From Hemibagrus wyckioides (Eukaryota; Chordata; Actinopteri; Siluriformes; Bagridae): a DNA stretch of 64,000 nucleotides. Under the pieces are notes generated by a model. That model searched no databases. It worked only from the letters and a program-made list of their open reading frames with translations, and had not been told where the DNA came from. The translations under genes were made by a program, and so were the position numbers. The stretch lies in the NCBI RefSeq assembly GCF_019097595.1, contig NC_080715.1, forward strand, positions 11,799,573 through 11,863,572. Direction: 5' to 3'. Positions 38,251-51,599 of this stretch are shown here, piece after piece (within the stretch, counting starts at the first letter, position 1; each line of letters starts with the position of its first letter).

Positions 38251-38858
38251 AATAAGAATAACAATAATAATGTATGTGCTTATTTATTCTCATGTTACTC
38301 ATTCTTGTGTATATTCTGATTAGTTTTACTGTAATAATTAAATATATAATTTGTAGTTTCGTCAATAAACCACTAAAATGTAGCTTAAAGGGGATTATCC
38401 TCCAGGCATTACAGCATTATTAGCCATAAATATTCTCCATTTCTTTAGCAAGAATTTGATTTATTTTTCTTAAGGGGTTCTACAGAAGCAGCTCATATAC
38501 TGCCATGCTGAGATTCATTCTGAAAACAGTGGAGTAAGAGGATTAATCCAGTGACCTGCTGCTTTCTCCTGCACATGCATGCAGAGTTGTTCATTAAATT
38601 GTGGTTGCCATGATGATGAGAGACACTTTCTGTTCGATCAGTGGAAAAACATCTTTGACTCATATCCTAAACGGTTTTGTATAATAGCATGGGCCAACAC
38701 AATTAATACGTAATTGTGTGTACAGCAGATGGTTTGTTTTAGTCTCAGATTTGAGAGTAAACAGAGATGATACAAGTGAAAGTGAAAACTGACCCCGAGA
38801 CATAAAAGGACATAACTGACAGGTTTAGACATAACGACTGGACAAGATGCTGAGTAAA

Positions 38859-38883
38859 GTGTGTGTGTGTGTGTGTGTGTGTG
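38859..38883. repeat. (GT)n microsatellite
   Basis: About 12 GT units. A second (GT)n occurs at 39690-39716. Confidence 0.9.
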
Positions 38884-38984
38884 AAAATTACAACCAATTA
38901 TATATTTTTTTTTAATTCATGAATTATGTAAAAGGAGAGGCATAAGCATGCTTACCTTTCATCTGCATTGAATAATCTTCCTCC

Positions 38985-39250
38985 AGACTGTTGCCAAACT
39001 GTTAGAAGCACACAATTGTCTACAAAGTCTCTGTGTGATACAGAATTAAGGTTTCACTTCACTGGAACTAGAGTACAAAGCCCTAACCTGTACTAGCATG
39101 ACAACACCCATTCAAAATCTAGTGAAAAGCTTTCCCAGCAGAGGGGAGGCTATTCTAGCTGCACAGGGGGAGTTGAGATGGGATGGGTGGTTTAACAAGC
39201 ACATACGGGTGTGATTGGTCAGGTGTCCATAAACGTTTATCTGTATTGTG
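38985..39250. mobile_element. Decayed Tc1-like non-autonomous element
   Basis: Contains 'agcacacaattgtctacaa', 'ggtttcacttcactggaac', 'agcttttcccagcagagg'-like sequence and the terminal segment 'gtgattggtcaggtgtcca'. It is the same type as 35984-36384 but more decayed, and its left end is missing. Confidence 0.65.
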
Positions 39251-39349
39251 TATATCTTGTGTAATGTAGCTTCCATGGTTTAAGAATGAAAGCAAAATCT
39301 GCTGTGGTATTTAAACCTGTATAATATATGAGTCGAATCACAAATCAAT

Positions 39350-39590
39350 TCAATTTCAATTCAATTCAATTTTATTTGTATAGCGCTTTTAACAAAGAGC
39401 ATTGTCTCAAAGCAGCTTTACATGAGAAACAACAAACATATAAACAGTCCTAGATGTTATCCCAATACCCCAATCCTCACAAAGCAGAACCCGGCTGGAG
39501 CTGGTCCATCTCCGGATGCCACTGGAGCTGGCAGAGTCTCTGTATGCCTCGGGATGGGTAGAAGAAGGGAAACAATGGAACAGCATTAGC
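39350..39590 (-). repeat. Interspersed fish repeat, reverse copy
   Basis: Starts with 'tcaattcaattttatttgt', 'atagcgctttt' and 'cattgtctcaaagcagctt', the reverse complement of the end of the repeat at 6330-8085. It continues with 'acccggctggagctggtcc'. Confidence 0.65.
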
Positions 39591-39780
39591 GTAGCTGCTG
39601 TTCATTATAATTGTTTTTTTCCCTAATATATTGTGTCACATTTTTCCCATCAAAGTAAAACTTTCTAATATTTTAGACAACATATGTGACGTGTGTGTGT
39701 GTGTGTGTGTGTGTGTATAAGATCATAGGTTTGCATGTTATATTAATTATAATTTAGATCAGTTTGAAATTCTTTTGAAG

Positions 39781-40285
39781 GGCAGTATGGTGGCTTAGTA
39801 GTTGGCACTGTTACCTCACAGCATATGTAGAGATGGATGGATGTGATATTAATTAAAAGAGGGATAAAATCTAATAAAGACTTATAAAGTCAATAGTAGT
39901 AACTCAACAAAGTAACTATTAGAGCTGATCAATCAATGCATTATATCACAATGTCTTATTGATGATCAAGAAGGTCCTGGGTTCGAATCCCGGGTTCGAA
40001 CAAGCAGGGACCTTTCTGTGTGGAGTTTGCATGTTCTCCCTGTGCCTGTGTGGGTTTACACCGGGTACTTCGGTTTCCTCCCACAGTCCAAAAACATGTA
40101 CATTAGGTTGATTGGTAATTCTAAATTCCCCATAGGAGTGAGTGTGAGTGGATGTCCGTCCTGTGATGGACTGGTGACCTGTCCAGGGTGTATCCCAACC
40201 TTTCACCCACTGTGTGCTGGGATAGGCTCCAGCAGACCCCCGTGACTCTAACTAGGAATAAAGCGGGTATAGAAAATCTATGAAA
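39781..40285 (+). repeat. Common fish interspersed repeat, split by a 145-bp unit
   Basis: 'ggcagtatggtggcttagt' to 'acctcacagc' (39781-39822), then 'aagaaggtcctgggttcga' onward (39968 on), with 'ggagtttgcatgttctccc', 'ggtttcctcccacagtcca' and 'gataggctccagcagaccc'. The two parts are contiguous in the family as I know it. The intervening 39823-39967 is a separate unit also found at 42021-42163. Confidence 0.65.
39823..39967. repeat. Unclassified 145-bp unit, copy 1
   Basis: Runs from 'atatgtagagatggatgga' to 'tcttattgatgatc'. A copy about 93-95% alike by eye lies at 42021-42163. Here it interrupts another repeat. It has no coding capacity and no evident inverted termini. Confidence 0.7.
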
Positions 40286-40849
40286 TTCTTTTTCAGACAG
40301 TGAAGATGTTACCATTCTTTAACCCTCCACTAGGTGGCGACATTAGCCCACGCTACATCACCTTACTTGTTAAGAAGATCTCAAAATGTCTGGTAGAAAA
40401 TGAACGACATTGATTGCTGGAGTATTTTACCACATCAAAGCTGTTAGTGTGACTATAAAGACAAAACGCTTGAAACTACATGTGTAGGTGTGACGTGACA
40501 TCATGTGAAAGTCATTCTCAGGTCCCTATGCAATAAAAATGTGTACACTTGTACTTTCTTCCCCTTTGAAACTGCACCCTGCTGGAAAAATTGCTTGTCT
40601 CACAAGCCAGTTGTACTGCATTAGAGGCTTTGGAAGACATTTTTTCTTCTCCTACAAAATCCATCCTTTTGATATGCTATTCACATGAAGTTTATTTTGG
40701 ATGGATTGCAATGAGGGAGGTTTTCAAAGTTGAGTTCATGATTGATTACTGAGTGTTGGACATTACAGAAGAATTGATAGTGGCTGTTCTTGTTAACTGA
40801 AACGTTTAACAAAATCAAAAGGCATTTATTATTTAGATCTTCATTCATT

Positions 40850-41110
40850 CATCTGGGAAGGTATGCATCAAGGAAGACATGCATCAAGACTTCAAGACGT
40901 CTGGCACCTACATGGTGCCCCTAGATGTCTGAAAAGCCGTGTCAAAGGTGATCTTCAATCAACGTATAAAAATCTACCTCTTCTTGAAGTACTTAGAAAT
41001 TAACACTTAAAAACTATGTGTGTTATGTGTGCTTTTCTTGCTATATCACCTCCCGGACAGAGTTTAGTCTGTGACCTAGTGAACCAGTATCAGGATCTGC
41101 TGGATCTGGG
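40850..41110 (+). mobile_element. 3' fragment of an L2-type LINE
   Basis: Shares 'gcatcaagactt', 'tctggcaccta', 'tggtgcccctagatgtc', 'acctcttcttgaagtact' and 'cctagtgaaccagtatca' with the fragments at 45600-45978 and 55740-56040. These correspond to the end of an L2-like ORF2 (a W-N-x-L-P-type motif) and its 3' UTR. It is decayed and non-coding. Confidence 0.65.
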
Positions 41111-42020
41111 AATATACCTTGGATGGGATGCCAATCCACTACAGTATTAATATCTTTATAAATATATCTATAGATCTTATCCACTTTGCATGATGGAACA
41201 ATGTATAGTTTATTATAAATAATTCATCATCTAATAGTAAGCTATTCCTATCTATGTCTAAGACACAAGCTGGATTAAGTGGTTCAAAAAAGATGCTAGG
41301 TTTCATTACAACTGAGTTTACTGTTGCTGTATTCCTGCTCACATAGTGTGAGTTAATAATATCTTGAATTTGAGTTCGTCAGAATCAATTATGACATTAT
41401 ATTTTCCCCTATGTGTCAGAATGATTTGCTTCGAGCTTGAATGTGTTTCGTATACGAATGTACAAACACATCACAGACACGCTGCTGAATGTCATATTGT
41501 TGTACTCTTATATTCTCTTTGACATTCTCACACCCTGCAACGAAGGCTGTTTGTTGCCGCTCCATCCAGCAGAGACATGCTCTTTCTCTCTGCGAGCATG
41601 CAGGCTAAATTTAGACGATCGAAATCACATCATACCAAGCATCACGAGTATCATGAGAGACCCTACAGACAGGCCCAGTAGGCTACTGTGACCCCAAAGC
41701 TAACCCCATGCTATGCCCCATAAGAGCTGGTCGATGTATCTTGTGCTTTTACAGCACAGACTGAAACAGCAGTTATGTTGCCTGGGCAGCTTTGACGTCA
41801 TAGTAATCCCAGCTCTTATAAACAATCCCTGGGGACATTGTGTGTTTATGGTGGCTCGTGTTATGATGTGGGTTGGTTAAGTGTCTATTTGAAATGTCAT
41901 GTACAGTATCACAGACTGCAAAACCAGTTGCATTATCGTCATGTGCTGTGCATCACATAGGGATGTATTTTGGAATTTAGGCATAATGCATGTCCAATCC
42001 TTTTTAACATTTTTCTTTTA
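41111..42020. other. Intergenic, nothing recognised
   Basis: No exon, RNA gene or named repeat was identified. The frame at 41437-41691 has no family resemblance. Confidence 0.4.
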
Positions 42021-42163
42021 GCATATGTAGAGATGGATGGATGTGATATTAGTTAAAAAGAGGGATACAATCTAATAAAGACTAATAAAGTCAATAGTAG
42101 TAGCTCAACAAAGTAACTATTAGAGCTGATCAATGCATTATATCACAATGTCTTACTGATGAT
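42021..42163. repeat. Unclassified 145-bp unit, copy 2
   Basis: Same text as 39823-39967 with a few substitutions and small indels ('attagttaaaaagaggga' against 'attaattaaaagaggga'). It is followed by an (AC)n microsatellite at 42185-42220. It has the same orientation as copy 1, 2.2 kb away. Confidence 0.7.
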
Positions 42164-42180
42164 GTATGGCAAACTATTAC

Positions 42181-42223
<43 letters not shown>

Positions 42224-42252
42224 TGCACAATTCAAAAATACCTACCATGATA

Positions 42253-42777
42253 CACTACATTGCCAAAAGTTTTGGGACACCCCTCCAAATCATTGAATTC
42301 AGGTGTTGTTTTTCAGAGGTTGGGCTCGGCCCCTTAGTTCCAGTGAAAGGAACTCTTAATGCTTCAGCATACCAAGACATTTTGGACAATTTCATTCTCC
42401 CAACTTTATGGGAACAGTTTGGGGATGACTGCACACCACTGCAAAAAGCAAGGCCCATAAAGACGTGGATGAGCGAGTTTGGTGTGGAGGAACGGATCGG
42501 CCTGCACAGAGTCCTGACCTCAACCCGATAGAACACCTTTGGGATGAATTAGAGTCGAGACTGTGAGCCAGACCTTCTCGTTCAACATCACCATTGTGCC
42601 TGACCTCACAAATGTGCTTCTAGAGAGGAATGGTCAAAAATTCCCATAAACACACTCCTAAACCTTGTGGAAAGCCTTCCCAGAAAAGATGAAGCTGTTA
42701 TAGCTGCAAAGGGCTGGTCAACTCATGTGCATCGTGCATGTAAAGGCAGACGTTCCAAAACATTTGGCAGTATAGTG
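42253..42777 (+). mobile_element. Internally deleted Tc1-like element
   Basis: Ends 'cactacattgccaaaag' and 'tttggcagtatagtg' are imperfect inverted repeats, flanked by TA at 42251-42252 and 42778-42779. The interior encodes pieces from the middle of the transposase on ([20 protein letters not shown], then KTWMSEFGV). The whole DNA-binding half and the first catalytic Asp are deleted, and the frame breaks before the catalytic Glu. It can only move if helped by another copy. Confidence 0.88.
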
Positions 42778-44108
42778 TATATAGAAAATCTGTAAACATT
42801 TTGTTCCAACCAAAAAACTGTGCACTTATGTTTCTGTCCTCTGTACTTTTGTGAAACTTCGGAAATGTGTTTTCAGTATATGGCCATTTGGAAAAGAAAT
42901 GGGGTGATTACTCAAGTGCTTTGAAGTCTTTGAAGTGCGTTGAAAGGTGAGCAAATAATACACCTTGTTTGCTAATGACAGGTAATGGATATGTCAGTAA
43001 AGCAAATTGAAAAATATCAGCCCAAATAGGGGCTATTTCATTCTGTATAGTCACCTGACACTACTGGAGCTGACTGAATGTATTAATCTACAGTCTGGAC
43101 AAAATAGAAATCAGCCCCACCTTCGCTAATGCATACCATTCTGGGCATCTGGGTATTTTTCTGACCATTTTAAGTTTACTGTCATGTGCATAGAGTGTGC
43201 ATTTAAGCATTTTTATACTATGAAATTCATGTCCTACAAATGTACACTTACCCTGGTGCTATGCTTGGATCCACAAAAGTCAGAAATAATACTTTGACTT
43301 AAAGCATTTGTTATTAACAAATAATTTGAATGAATCGGTCAAATAGGACACAAAAAAGGTCAGGCTGGAGATCAAGGGTTCTGGCTCCTGTACTGGCAGT
43401 GGATCCAGATGTGGCTGCTGATGTGGATGTCATAAATAAAACCTAATATTATTGTGTTTTATCTTTAAAAGATAAAACCTACAGTACAGTATAAAGTCAA
43501 AAGTAAACATCTACAGCTTTGATCTAACTCTAAATATTACACTCCTAAGCCAGTATAAAGCAATGATGCTTTGTATTGAATCCTGATCATTGACCTACAC
43601 TTAGTTTGAGGTAAGCGTTTTATTCTCCTCCCATAACATACTTCTCCTGCTCTCTTGATAGCATTTCCTTCTAGTCATTAAAAGCACTTATATGATATCT
43701 ATAGGAGCTGGATGGAAGCAACAGTAATGTTGCCTGGCAGTAACAGTAACTGATGCTAAGCTGCTCAGCTTGTGGTATGTTTTCTCCATTGCTACAGACC
43801 TGGATATTTGACACACTCCCTTTCCAGGAAAGAGCACAAGGTTTTCCCACTTGAAACGCAAGAGTATAAAAACATTATTATAAAACACTGGTGTGTGGGG
43901 TGAGACATGGAACAAAAGCAGTGAACTGGAGGGGGAAACGCTTTCACCTCGGTAATATGAATAAAATACAGAAAAATGTAGACGACTGAAGCGTATTTGA
44001 AAAATCGGGGTGTGCAGAGAATCTACTTTCTGAGTTCTGCTTCAAAACAATATTATGTGTACACATTTTATGTGTCTCAGATTGTATAGACCTGATCTCA
44101 TACAAAAT
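42778..44108. other. Intergenic, nothing recognised
   Basis: No gene or repeat was identified. Confidence 0.4.
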
Positions 44109-44352
44109 GGGCGGTGGTAGCTCAAGCGGTTAAGGCTCCGGGTCGCTGACTGGAAGATTGGGGGGTTCAAGCCCCAGCACCGCCAAGCTGTCACCGTTGG
44201 GGCCCTTGAGTAAGGCCCCCAACCTACCCTGCTCCAGGAGTGCTGTATCATGGCTCACCCTGTGATCTGACTCCAACCTCCAAGGATGGGATATGTGAAG
44301 AAAGAATTTCACTGTGCTGTAATGTGTATGTGACAAATAAAGATAACATAAT
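44109..44352 (+). mobile_element. tRNA-derived SINE, second family, full length
   Basis: 'gggcggtggtagctcaagc' is an A-box head and 'gggggttcaagccccagca' holds the B-box. The body 'ggggcccttgagtaaggcc' follows, then 'gctccaggagtgctgtatc', and a 3' part 'gaatttcactgtgctgtaa' ending 'tgacaaataaagataa'. It is the best preserved SINE in the window. Confidence 0.88.
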
Positions 44353-45599
44353 TTAAAAATTTATTGACATGTTGTAAACAAGCACATACACTACATTTCA
44401 CATAAAGGTGCATTGATGTCATGGAATTACACAGGTGAATGTACTGTAAGTAAAAAATGTGTAAATAATATGTGATCAAAGAATTATTCATGTAAGAAAA
44501 TCACAGCTGAAAAACCTATGAAAATAAATAAGTAAAAAATAAATAAATAAGTAAAAATATGTTTTAAAAATGTAAAATGAAATAAATCCATGTTGTGCAT
44601 GAAAAATGGAAATAAATTAGTAACGTGAAGAAATTCGTGAGAAAATTAGAACTCACACATACTATGAAATGTGAAGTGTTTAAAAATCGTCTTTCTAAAA
44701 CTTAAGTGTGAAGTTCACATGATTTTTCTGCAAGGCAAGTACTCATGTGCATGTTGCTCATGTCCGTGTATATAAATAACAGAAAAGTAATTCTTTTCCC
44801 ACATCTTTTCTACTTTGTCTTTTTCCTCATTAGCTGAATTTATCAGCTCTTCAGCTGCCCTGAGAAGCTCGAAGTCCATCATCACCCACGCCTTGCCATA
44901 CTTGCCTTACACACCAACGTTCCAGATCACTATATGAATTATACATGATCTGTGATTACCACTACAACCACAACATCACTTATGCTGATTAACATTCCTG
45001 CAGGGAAAGTCTTCAGCGGCTCACTTGTGTGAATTTTAGACGGCACACATCACTCTTACACTCCATGCCTCTGGCCAGCAAAACCTCCCATTGATCAAGT
45101 GCAGAGCTATTCACTGCAAGAACAAGACAAGGGCTGAGTTTCAGAGGGGGGAAAAAAGACAGCTCGTATTCTTGGGTCATATCGTTTTTATGTTTGCAGT
45201 ATCGAATGTTACCGAAGCTGAAAAGAAATTCAACAGAAATATGAGCCCATGCAGCAGAAAAAAGGAAAAATATGTGCCATTAAATGTAATGTAATATTTG
45301 TTTTGGTCCAAAGCAGCTGGGAATATTTAGGCTTGTAAATGTTAGTTAGGGAGTTGTTGTGTCTAGTGCCCATAGCAACCATGGATGGAAGGATCTAGAA
45401 TGGGGAGCGCGGTGTTGTGTAAACTTTTACAGTCTCATTAGTGGGGTGTGCTGGTACTTTGGGGGAAAACCGAAAGGGTCGTCCCCACACATACCATTCG
45501 AAATAATCACCAGAGATTAATTAGCATAACGTAGTTCATGTTTTATCACCTACAACATTGATGGAATTAACCTATCAAAAAATAAATGTACCAAAATGT
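44353..45599. other. Intergenic, nothing recognised
   Basis: AT-rich with AAAT/AAATA low complexity near 44520-44600. The small frame at 45091-45294 has no recognisable domain. Confidence 0.4.
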
Positions 45600-45978
45600 C
45601 ACTGGAATGGTATCAGCACCCACTTACCCACGTACGGACTTATCGCACCGCATACTACACTACACTTCCTCTGATCTTCTAGCACTGCTGGATTGGTCTC
45701 ACTATCTTCCAGGATACAAGAAAGAGATGCATCAAGACTTTCCTATGTTCTGGCACTTAGGTGGTGAAATGAACTTCTCTTAGATGTCTCAATGGTTGAG
45801 TCAATGGTTGTCTTCAAAACAACTTCTAAAGACCTTCCATCTTCATGAGTTTTAGACTGATGGTATTTTTAGTCTGTAACCTAGTGAACCAGTATCAATG
45901 TCTTCAGTGAAAGAAACTTCAAAGCAGTCTCTCTGGATAACGGTGTCTGCCAGATGCCGTAAATGTAAATGTACTATT
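45600..45978 (+). mobile_element. 3' fragment of an L2-type LINE with intact tail
   Basis: Ends 'agtctctctggataacggt' then 'gtctgccagatgccgtaaa' and 'tgtaaatgta', the tail shared by the SINEs at 575-761 and 37855-38034. Upstream it carries decayed ORF2 C-terminal sequence (FWHLGGEMN). It is 5'-truncated. Confidence 0.72.
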
Positions 45979-47916
45979 GTAGCATGTATCCACAGTATAT
46001 AGTACCTTTATATCTCTATACCTTTAAAGCTTTACTCTTAAGCCTGATTAAAGTCACACTCCATGCTGTGCTTTTAATGGTACCGCATTACCCATGCAAT
46101 AAGGAAAAGTAGAGTTTGGTATCTTTATTTCTAAGAGTGGAAGAAGGCATTGTGTTTGACTGTGATTAGATTTTAGATCGTTTTAGGAACTCATACAAAG
46201 TTGGACTATGAGGGTATAATAACAAGGTATTGTAATATTCCTCAAGCATGTGCTCTGGATTTATACAAAACACAATCTCGGGAAAAAATAGCATTAACTG
46301 GACCTTTTCTTGTGCCTTTTTTTTTTTTTTTACCTTTAATATATATCGTTTTCCTGGAGAATATGGAAAGGATTTAAGGTATATAAATGCACCATAATTC
46401 ATTTTCAGGGTAAAGGTTTAACAGTCGAAGTGTCTGATAAGTACATTTCCATTCAGCCGGCAAAATGGAATTCCAATGAAGAAGTAAAAAAGGGCTAATG
46501 GTACAAAAGGGATACCCATAAGGTTGCAAGCTGAGTGAAACATACGAAAGCAAAGCTACACACTTTAAGGTAGAGATCAGCCTCATCATGTACTAGGTGG
46601 GTACTAGATCTTGGGTACTCTGGCACTATTCACGGGACTAACTATTGGTCAGAGTGATGTCATTGCATTTAATTCATACAAATTGAAGCCCTAAGAAATG
46701 ATACATCCACCAACTCCATCTCTGTCCCTAACCTTAACTCATTCTACATACATATATTGAGAAAATTGTCCATAATTTGAAAGCATGAGACCATCTTACT
46801 TCTTAGCCCACTAAGCAAAAGGACTAGAGTACCATGCTTCCACCATCTTGTTTGAGTTTTGGTTCTCTGCCGATTGGCACTGGCATCAAATCCTGGCACG
46901 ATACCTAGAGGTGTGGGTGTTTTGAAAATTGCTTGGGTGCAGCACAAAACTATTTATTAGGCTCCACATGCATAAAACAACAGCAATGATGTACAACATT
47001 AAGTTTCGTTCAGAATGACATGTTTTCTGAATGCATTTGAAAGTACTTACACAATTGACTGAATCGAAATAAAACATGTTTTATTATTCTTATTTCTTAT
47101 TATTCATTATTCTCAATTAGCATCATTTTAACCATTCAGGATTTACCCTGGACCCTTTAAAACTAAGGTGACATTAGCCTGAACACTTATGTATAACCAA
47201 ATGCAAGAATCATTGCTTTAGTAGTTAAAATTCTGTACACAAGCTTATTTGAAAAGGTGACATTACTGATGAGACTCATTGCTTCTCTATAGATCCTGAT
47301 CAATTCTGTGTTTCCAAAGAGAAAATAGCTATAACTGTTGTACCCTGATCATAAATAGTAGTGCAGCATGTATCGATTGAACTCTCAGAGGGAATAATCC
47401 TTTACTTACAGATACACAAGGATCTATTCACAGCAGCGTTTAGGCTGACAGGGTTTGTTTCTGTGTACATAAATCAAGTTTTGTACTAGCTCTGATTTTG
47501 TGATTCTTTAATCAAAGTGAATTTATTTGGAACAAGTAGCATCGGGCATGTTTATGTATGGCTGGATATTTGCTGGAGGGGTGGAGGTTTAGGTGTGGTC
47601 CTTCTCCCAAGCTTCAGTTGTTACATAACCACATTTATCTTGACTGCAGAGCAATTCCAGAGATAATGTGCAGAAATCTCAGCGACTCTGTGGAACCATA
47701 CAAATTGCTGAGTGCGTCACCAATCTAAAATTGACACAGCTTGTGTTCCTGTTACACCATTACAACTATTAGCCACTACTTCAATGAAGTACTCTGATGA
47801 GTATAGTGCAGGGCATGCTGACATTCTGAGAGTCATTGATGCATTAGTAAAGATGGTGTGAAATAAAACGATTCAATAAAACAAACAATTTTTTTCGCTT
47901 CTTTGAAGCCGCCTCC
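45979..47916. other. Intergenic, nothing recognised
   Basis: No splice-supported exon or named repeat was found. Confidence 0.4.
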
Positions 47917-47918
47917 TA

Positions 47919-48472
47919 CACTACCAGTCAAAAGTTTGGACACACCTTTTAATTCAATGTTTTATGTTTAGGGATTTTATTTTCTACATTCTAGAACAAT
48001 ACTGGAGATTTCAAAACTATGAAATAACACACATGGACTTCAGTAATCCATATGTAACGACAACAAAAAACAGTCAGTTGTTATTTTAAGACACGAAGGT
48101 CAGGTGTTCTGGAATAGTTCTTGCAAGAACAGTATTGTCAAGTGCATTTGCAGAACCCATCAAGCACCATGATGAAACTGGCTCACATGAAGACCATCCC
48201 AGTAAAGCGAGACCAAAACTTACCTCTGCTGCAGAGGAGAAGTTCATTTAGAGTTACCAGCCTCAGAAATCACCAATTAACAGCACCTCAGATTAGAGCC
48301 GTTATGAAGGCTTTACAGAGCATCAGTAGCAGACATATCTCAATATCAACTGTTCAAACGACATTATTGTGTATTTTAGCCGCCTCCAGCATTGTTTTAC
48401 AATGTAGAAAGAAATAAACATCAGGAAAGACCATGGAATTAGAAGGTGTGTCCAAACTTTTGACTGGTAGTG
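47919..48472 (+). mobile_element. Tc1-like deletion derivative with perfect 30-bp termini
   Basis: Inverted repeats starting CACTACCAGTCAAAAGTTTG are identical for 30 bp and flanked by TA (47917-47918, 48473-48474). Inside, 48160-48360 encodes a relic of the transposase DNA-binding region (SSFRVTSLRNHQLTAPQIRA). The catalytic domain is missing. This family differs from the CACTATATTG copies. It is 554 bp and non-autonomous. Confidence 0.9.
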
Positions 48473-48474
48473 TA

Positions 48475-50185
48475 TTTCCGCCCACATACACAAAGCACAC
48501 TATTAGACACTATGGTGGCCAGTGGACTTCGGTTAGATGGCTGTTGGTGTTTGAATGTCGCTCTTACATTGTTGTTTTTGTTCAATCAGCTATTCAGCTG
48601 ATAGCTTTCATAGACTTTAACACTATGAACACATGAACTTCATGTTAAACTGCAAGAATGGTTAAGAGCGCTTTCACGGTTCTTCATAACAAAATCCCAT
48701 ATGAATTTTAGCTAACCGTTATTACCTCTTCCTACTGTTTGCTATACAAGAGTTACTCACATTTCTACAAAGGCGATTCACCCAAAGAATCATCTCAGCG
48801 GGTTCACTGATGATTAAATGATTGAAATGATTAAAAAAAAATACTTGATTTTAAAGAATTTAACGTTCCTGTCCAGTTTCTAATTTTGTGTCAAGCTTCA
48901 TTAGTGGCCATTAAATGCAACTGATTTTTTTTTATTCTAGGCTTCTTTTCTAGGTTTTTTTTTTTGAAGCGAAGAATGATTTTTTTTGTTCACACTAAAA
49001 GTATCTGGCTGTGCTGGGTGTTTACTGGATCCTGCCATGTTTTGCTTTCCTGATTGGAGTGCACTGAAGAGGCTTTTGGAAGTATCTAAAAATGACTAAA
49101 ATCAGGTCCATGCAAATATAAACAAGCACTCTGGCCAACAGACAACCGACCGATAATACAACTGTGCTGATGTCATTGTACAAAAAAAGTATTTTTATTA
49201 CTTTCTACATATTTTCTAGTTTATTTAGACTAGTAAGAAATGTTTAGACAGTAATGGATACTGCACCTTAATAGGTAAAAACCTAAAATCCTAACAAGGT
49301 GGGATATGCAAACAAAATGCACTCTGTGTGTAAATGGGACGTTAAAACCTTTCTTTTTTCTTCTTTTTCTTCTTCCAAAGGTGTCATCGTAACAACTAGA
49401 CCATAAAGGGGATATGTAAATGTACATTTATGCAAAGCAACTTAGTCAGGAGTAATACTATCTTAGCTTATACACTGTAAGCCCAACACTAGACTTAGAA
49501 ATAAAAAAAAAACCATAAAATTAATGCATTCCTCAAACAACTAACCATAAACTGTTTTCCAATATAATGAAATATAAACTCTCATTGGTTAAGTTAGGTA
49601 TCAGAAAACCCTGTTGTTGGCAAATTTAGTTGAGATTTTAAAGCTCATTTGCCTTCTGGTCACCAGTACAGGAGCATAGCTACCGACTTGGTCAGTGTAA
49701 TAGTGTAAATGTCACACTAAGTAAACCAATTTATTCTAAAATGCTATGCTATCTTATATTATTCAGGATTGTAGCTGTTATAGAAGTTCTTAGCTTTGCA
49801 GTTTTAGAAAAAATAGTAGTTCTTGCCTGTTTTGATCATTAACAGGTAACAGCCTGCTTTGTTGCTTTGTACATCGTACATTGGCTTGACACACTGGCAT
49901 TCACTGACATTTACAAAATGTGATCATGAAAGGAAAACATTAGTCAGAGTGGAAAGTCTGGAAACTAAAATCAAGTGCATTAATATATATATATATAAAA
50001 CACTAAGTTTTATTCAAGTATTTATAGAGCACACACAGTTTATGCTTTCATACACATAAGTGCATTTCTCTGACTTTATGCAAGTTAAAAAGAAATATAG
50101 TATATAAAGTATTTCCTGGAATTATTGCATCAGCCAAGAGCTGGAATTGAATAAATCAATCAATTTTATATATACATATATATTC
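48475..50185. other. Intergenic, nothing recognised
   Basis: AT-rich with T-runs (48958-48965) and a short (TA)n at 49984-49997. No gene seen. Confidence 0.4.
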
Positions 50186-50303
<118 letters not shown>

Positions 50304-51599
50304 CGCATTTTAAAGAGTGATAAATTGTAACTGATATTTCTCTGTCGTGTCACCAATGTAAAGCTGATGTGTTTACTGGCAATTTTATTTAATTTATCCT
50401 TCTATTTTGCTGAAACTGCAGTAGGGTAAACACTAGGGTTCTTCTGTAATTGAGATTATTTGATTTACAGCAAATTGATTTTACCAGGGTGGGGAAATGG
50501 TCGAGTATCGGATTATTCCAGCTAAGCTCTTGTTCAATTTTCCTGCTTTAATTTCACTCTAGGAACAAATGCAAGCAGGCAGGGAAAAAACTATTTATAC
50601 ACACCCTAGGCTTATGTTACAGCATGAACATGTTTGCCTTGTTGCATTCAAATGACTGAAGCAATTAAAGGGGAAAAGTGCACATTAAGTGGGAGAAAAG
50701 CTCACCGCTGTGCACCCATTTACGCAGCTAGAGGAGACAGAAATGTGCAGTATCTTATTAATTTGCTTTGACTGTATGCTTTACTTGGTTTGAAATGATC
50801 CATTTTTGAACAGCTTGTTTGTTTCATTGCATTTACTAACCTACCACCTACAGGCAAAGGAAAATATAATTAAAGAGATTGCGACTTGCTGAAGGTTTAC
50901 ACCCGTTGTTTCATATCTTACATCAGTAAGATATGAATATTTTTTAAACTAAAGGGATGTTCGGCATCATGGCCGAGAAGCTTCTCAACAGGTTTATTTC
51001 TGTATTTTCTTTCTCTTCTGCTTTTGACCGAAGCTGTCTCCAAACCTTTAGCTGATTAACATATAATTTGTCAGTCGTGATTCTCTAATGACTGCCATGT
51101 GAATGTTTGCAGACACACAGCCCTGTTATCTTCTGATGAACTGACATCCAGGCTCTCTGTCTATCTGCACAACCTGCTGAGTTGATCTTGATTATGAACT
51201 TTACATCAAAGCACTTGGGGCTGATAAAGGTTTCTTTAAAGTGTCATTCTTGTTTCGGCTTTTGGGATCCAAACCAGTGTTACTAAGTATACAAACTTCA
51301 TCAGATAAAGGATAAAAGCGTTATTAAATAAGGGGTTGTATTCTAAAATAAGAAGTCTTATCTGTGCTTTAGTTATGCTACATTTTCTTTTCTAGTCTGT
51401 GGTGCAGATTGTCCTGTGCTCTTTCATTACATCTCCCTTTCCTTTTTAGAAATATTACAGCAATGAGAGTGTATACGTGTATTATTTTTTTTATTCATGC
51501 ATGCTTAGGTAAATAGTAGCTCCTTTTGCTCATTCACTATAGCTAATATAAACTATAAACAAAATAGAATCAGCTAGCAAAGTGTCCATTACATATCAA
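50304..51599. other. Intergenic, nothing recognised
   Basis: No exon, RNA gene or named repeat was identified. Confidence 0.4.
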
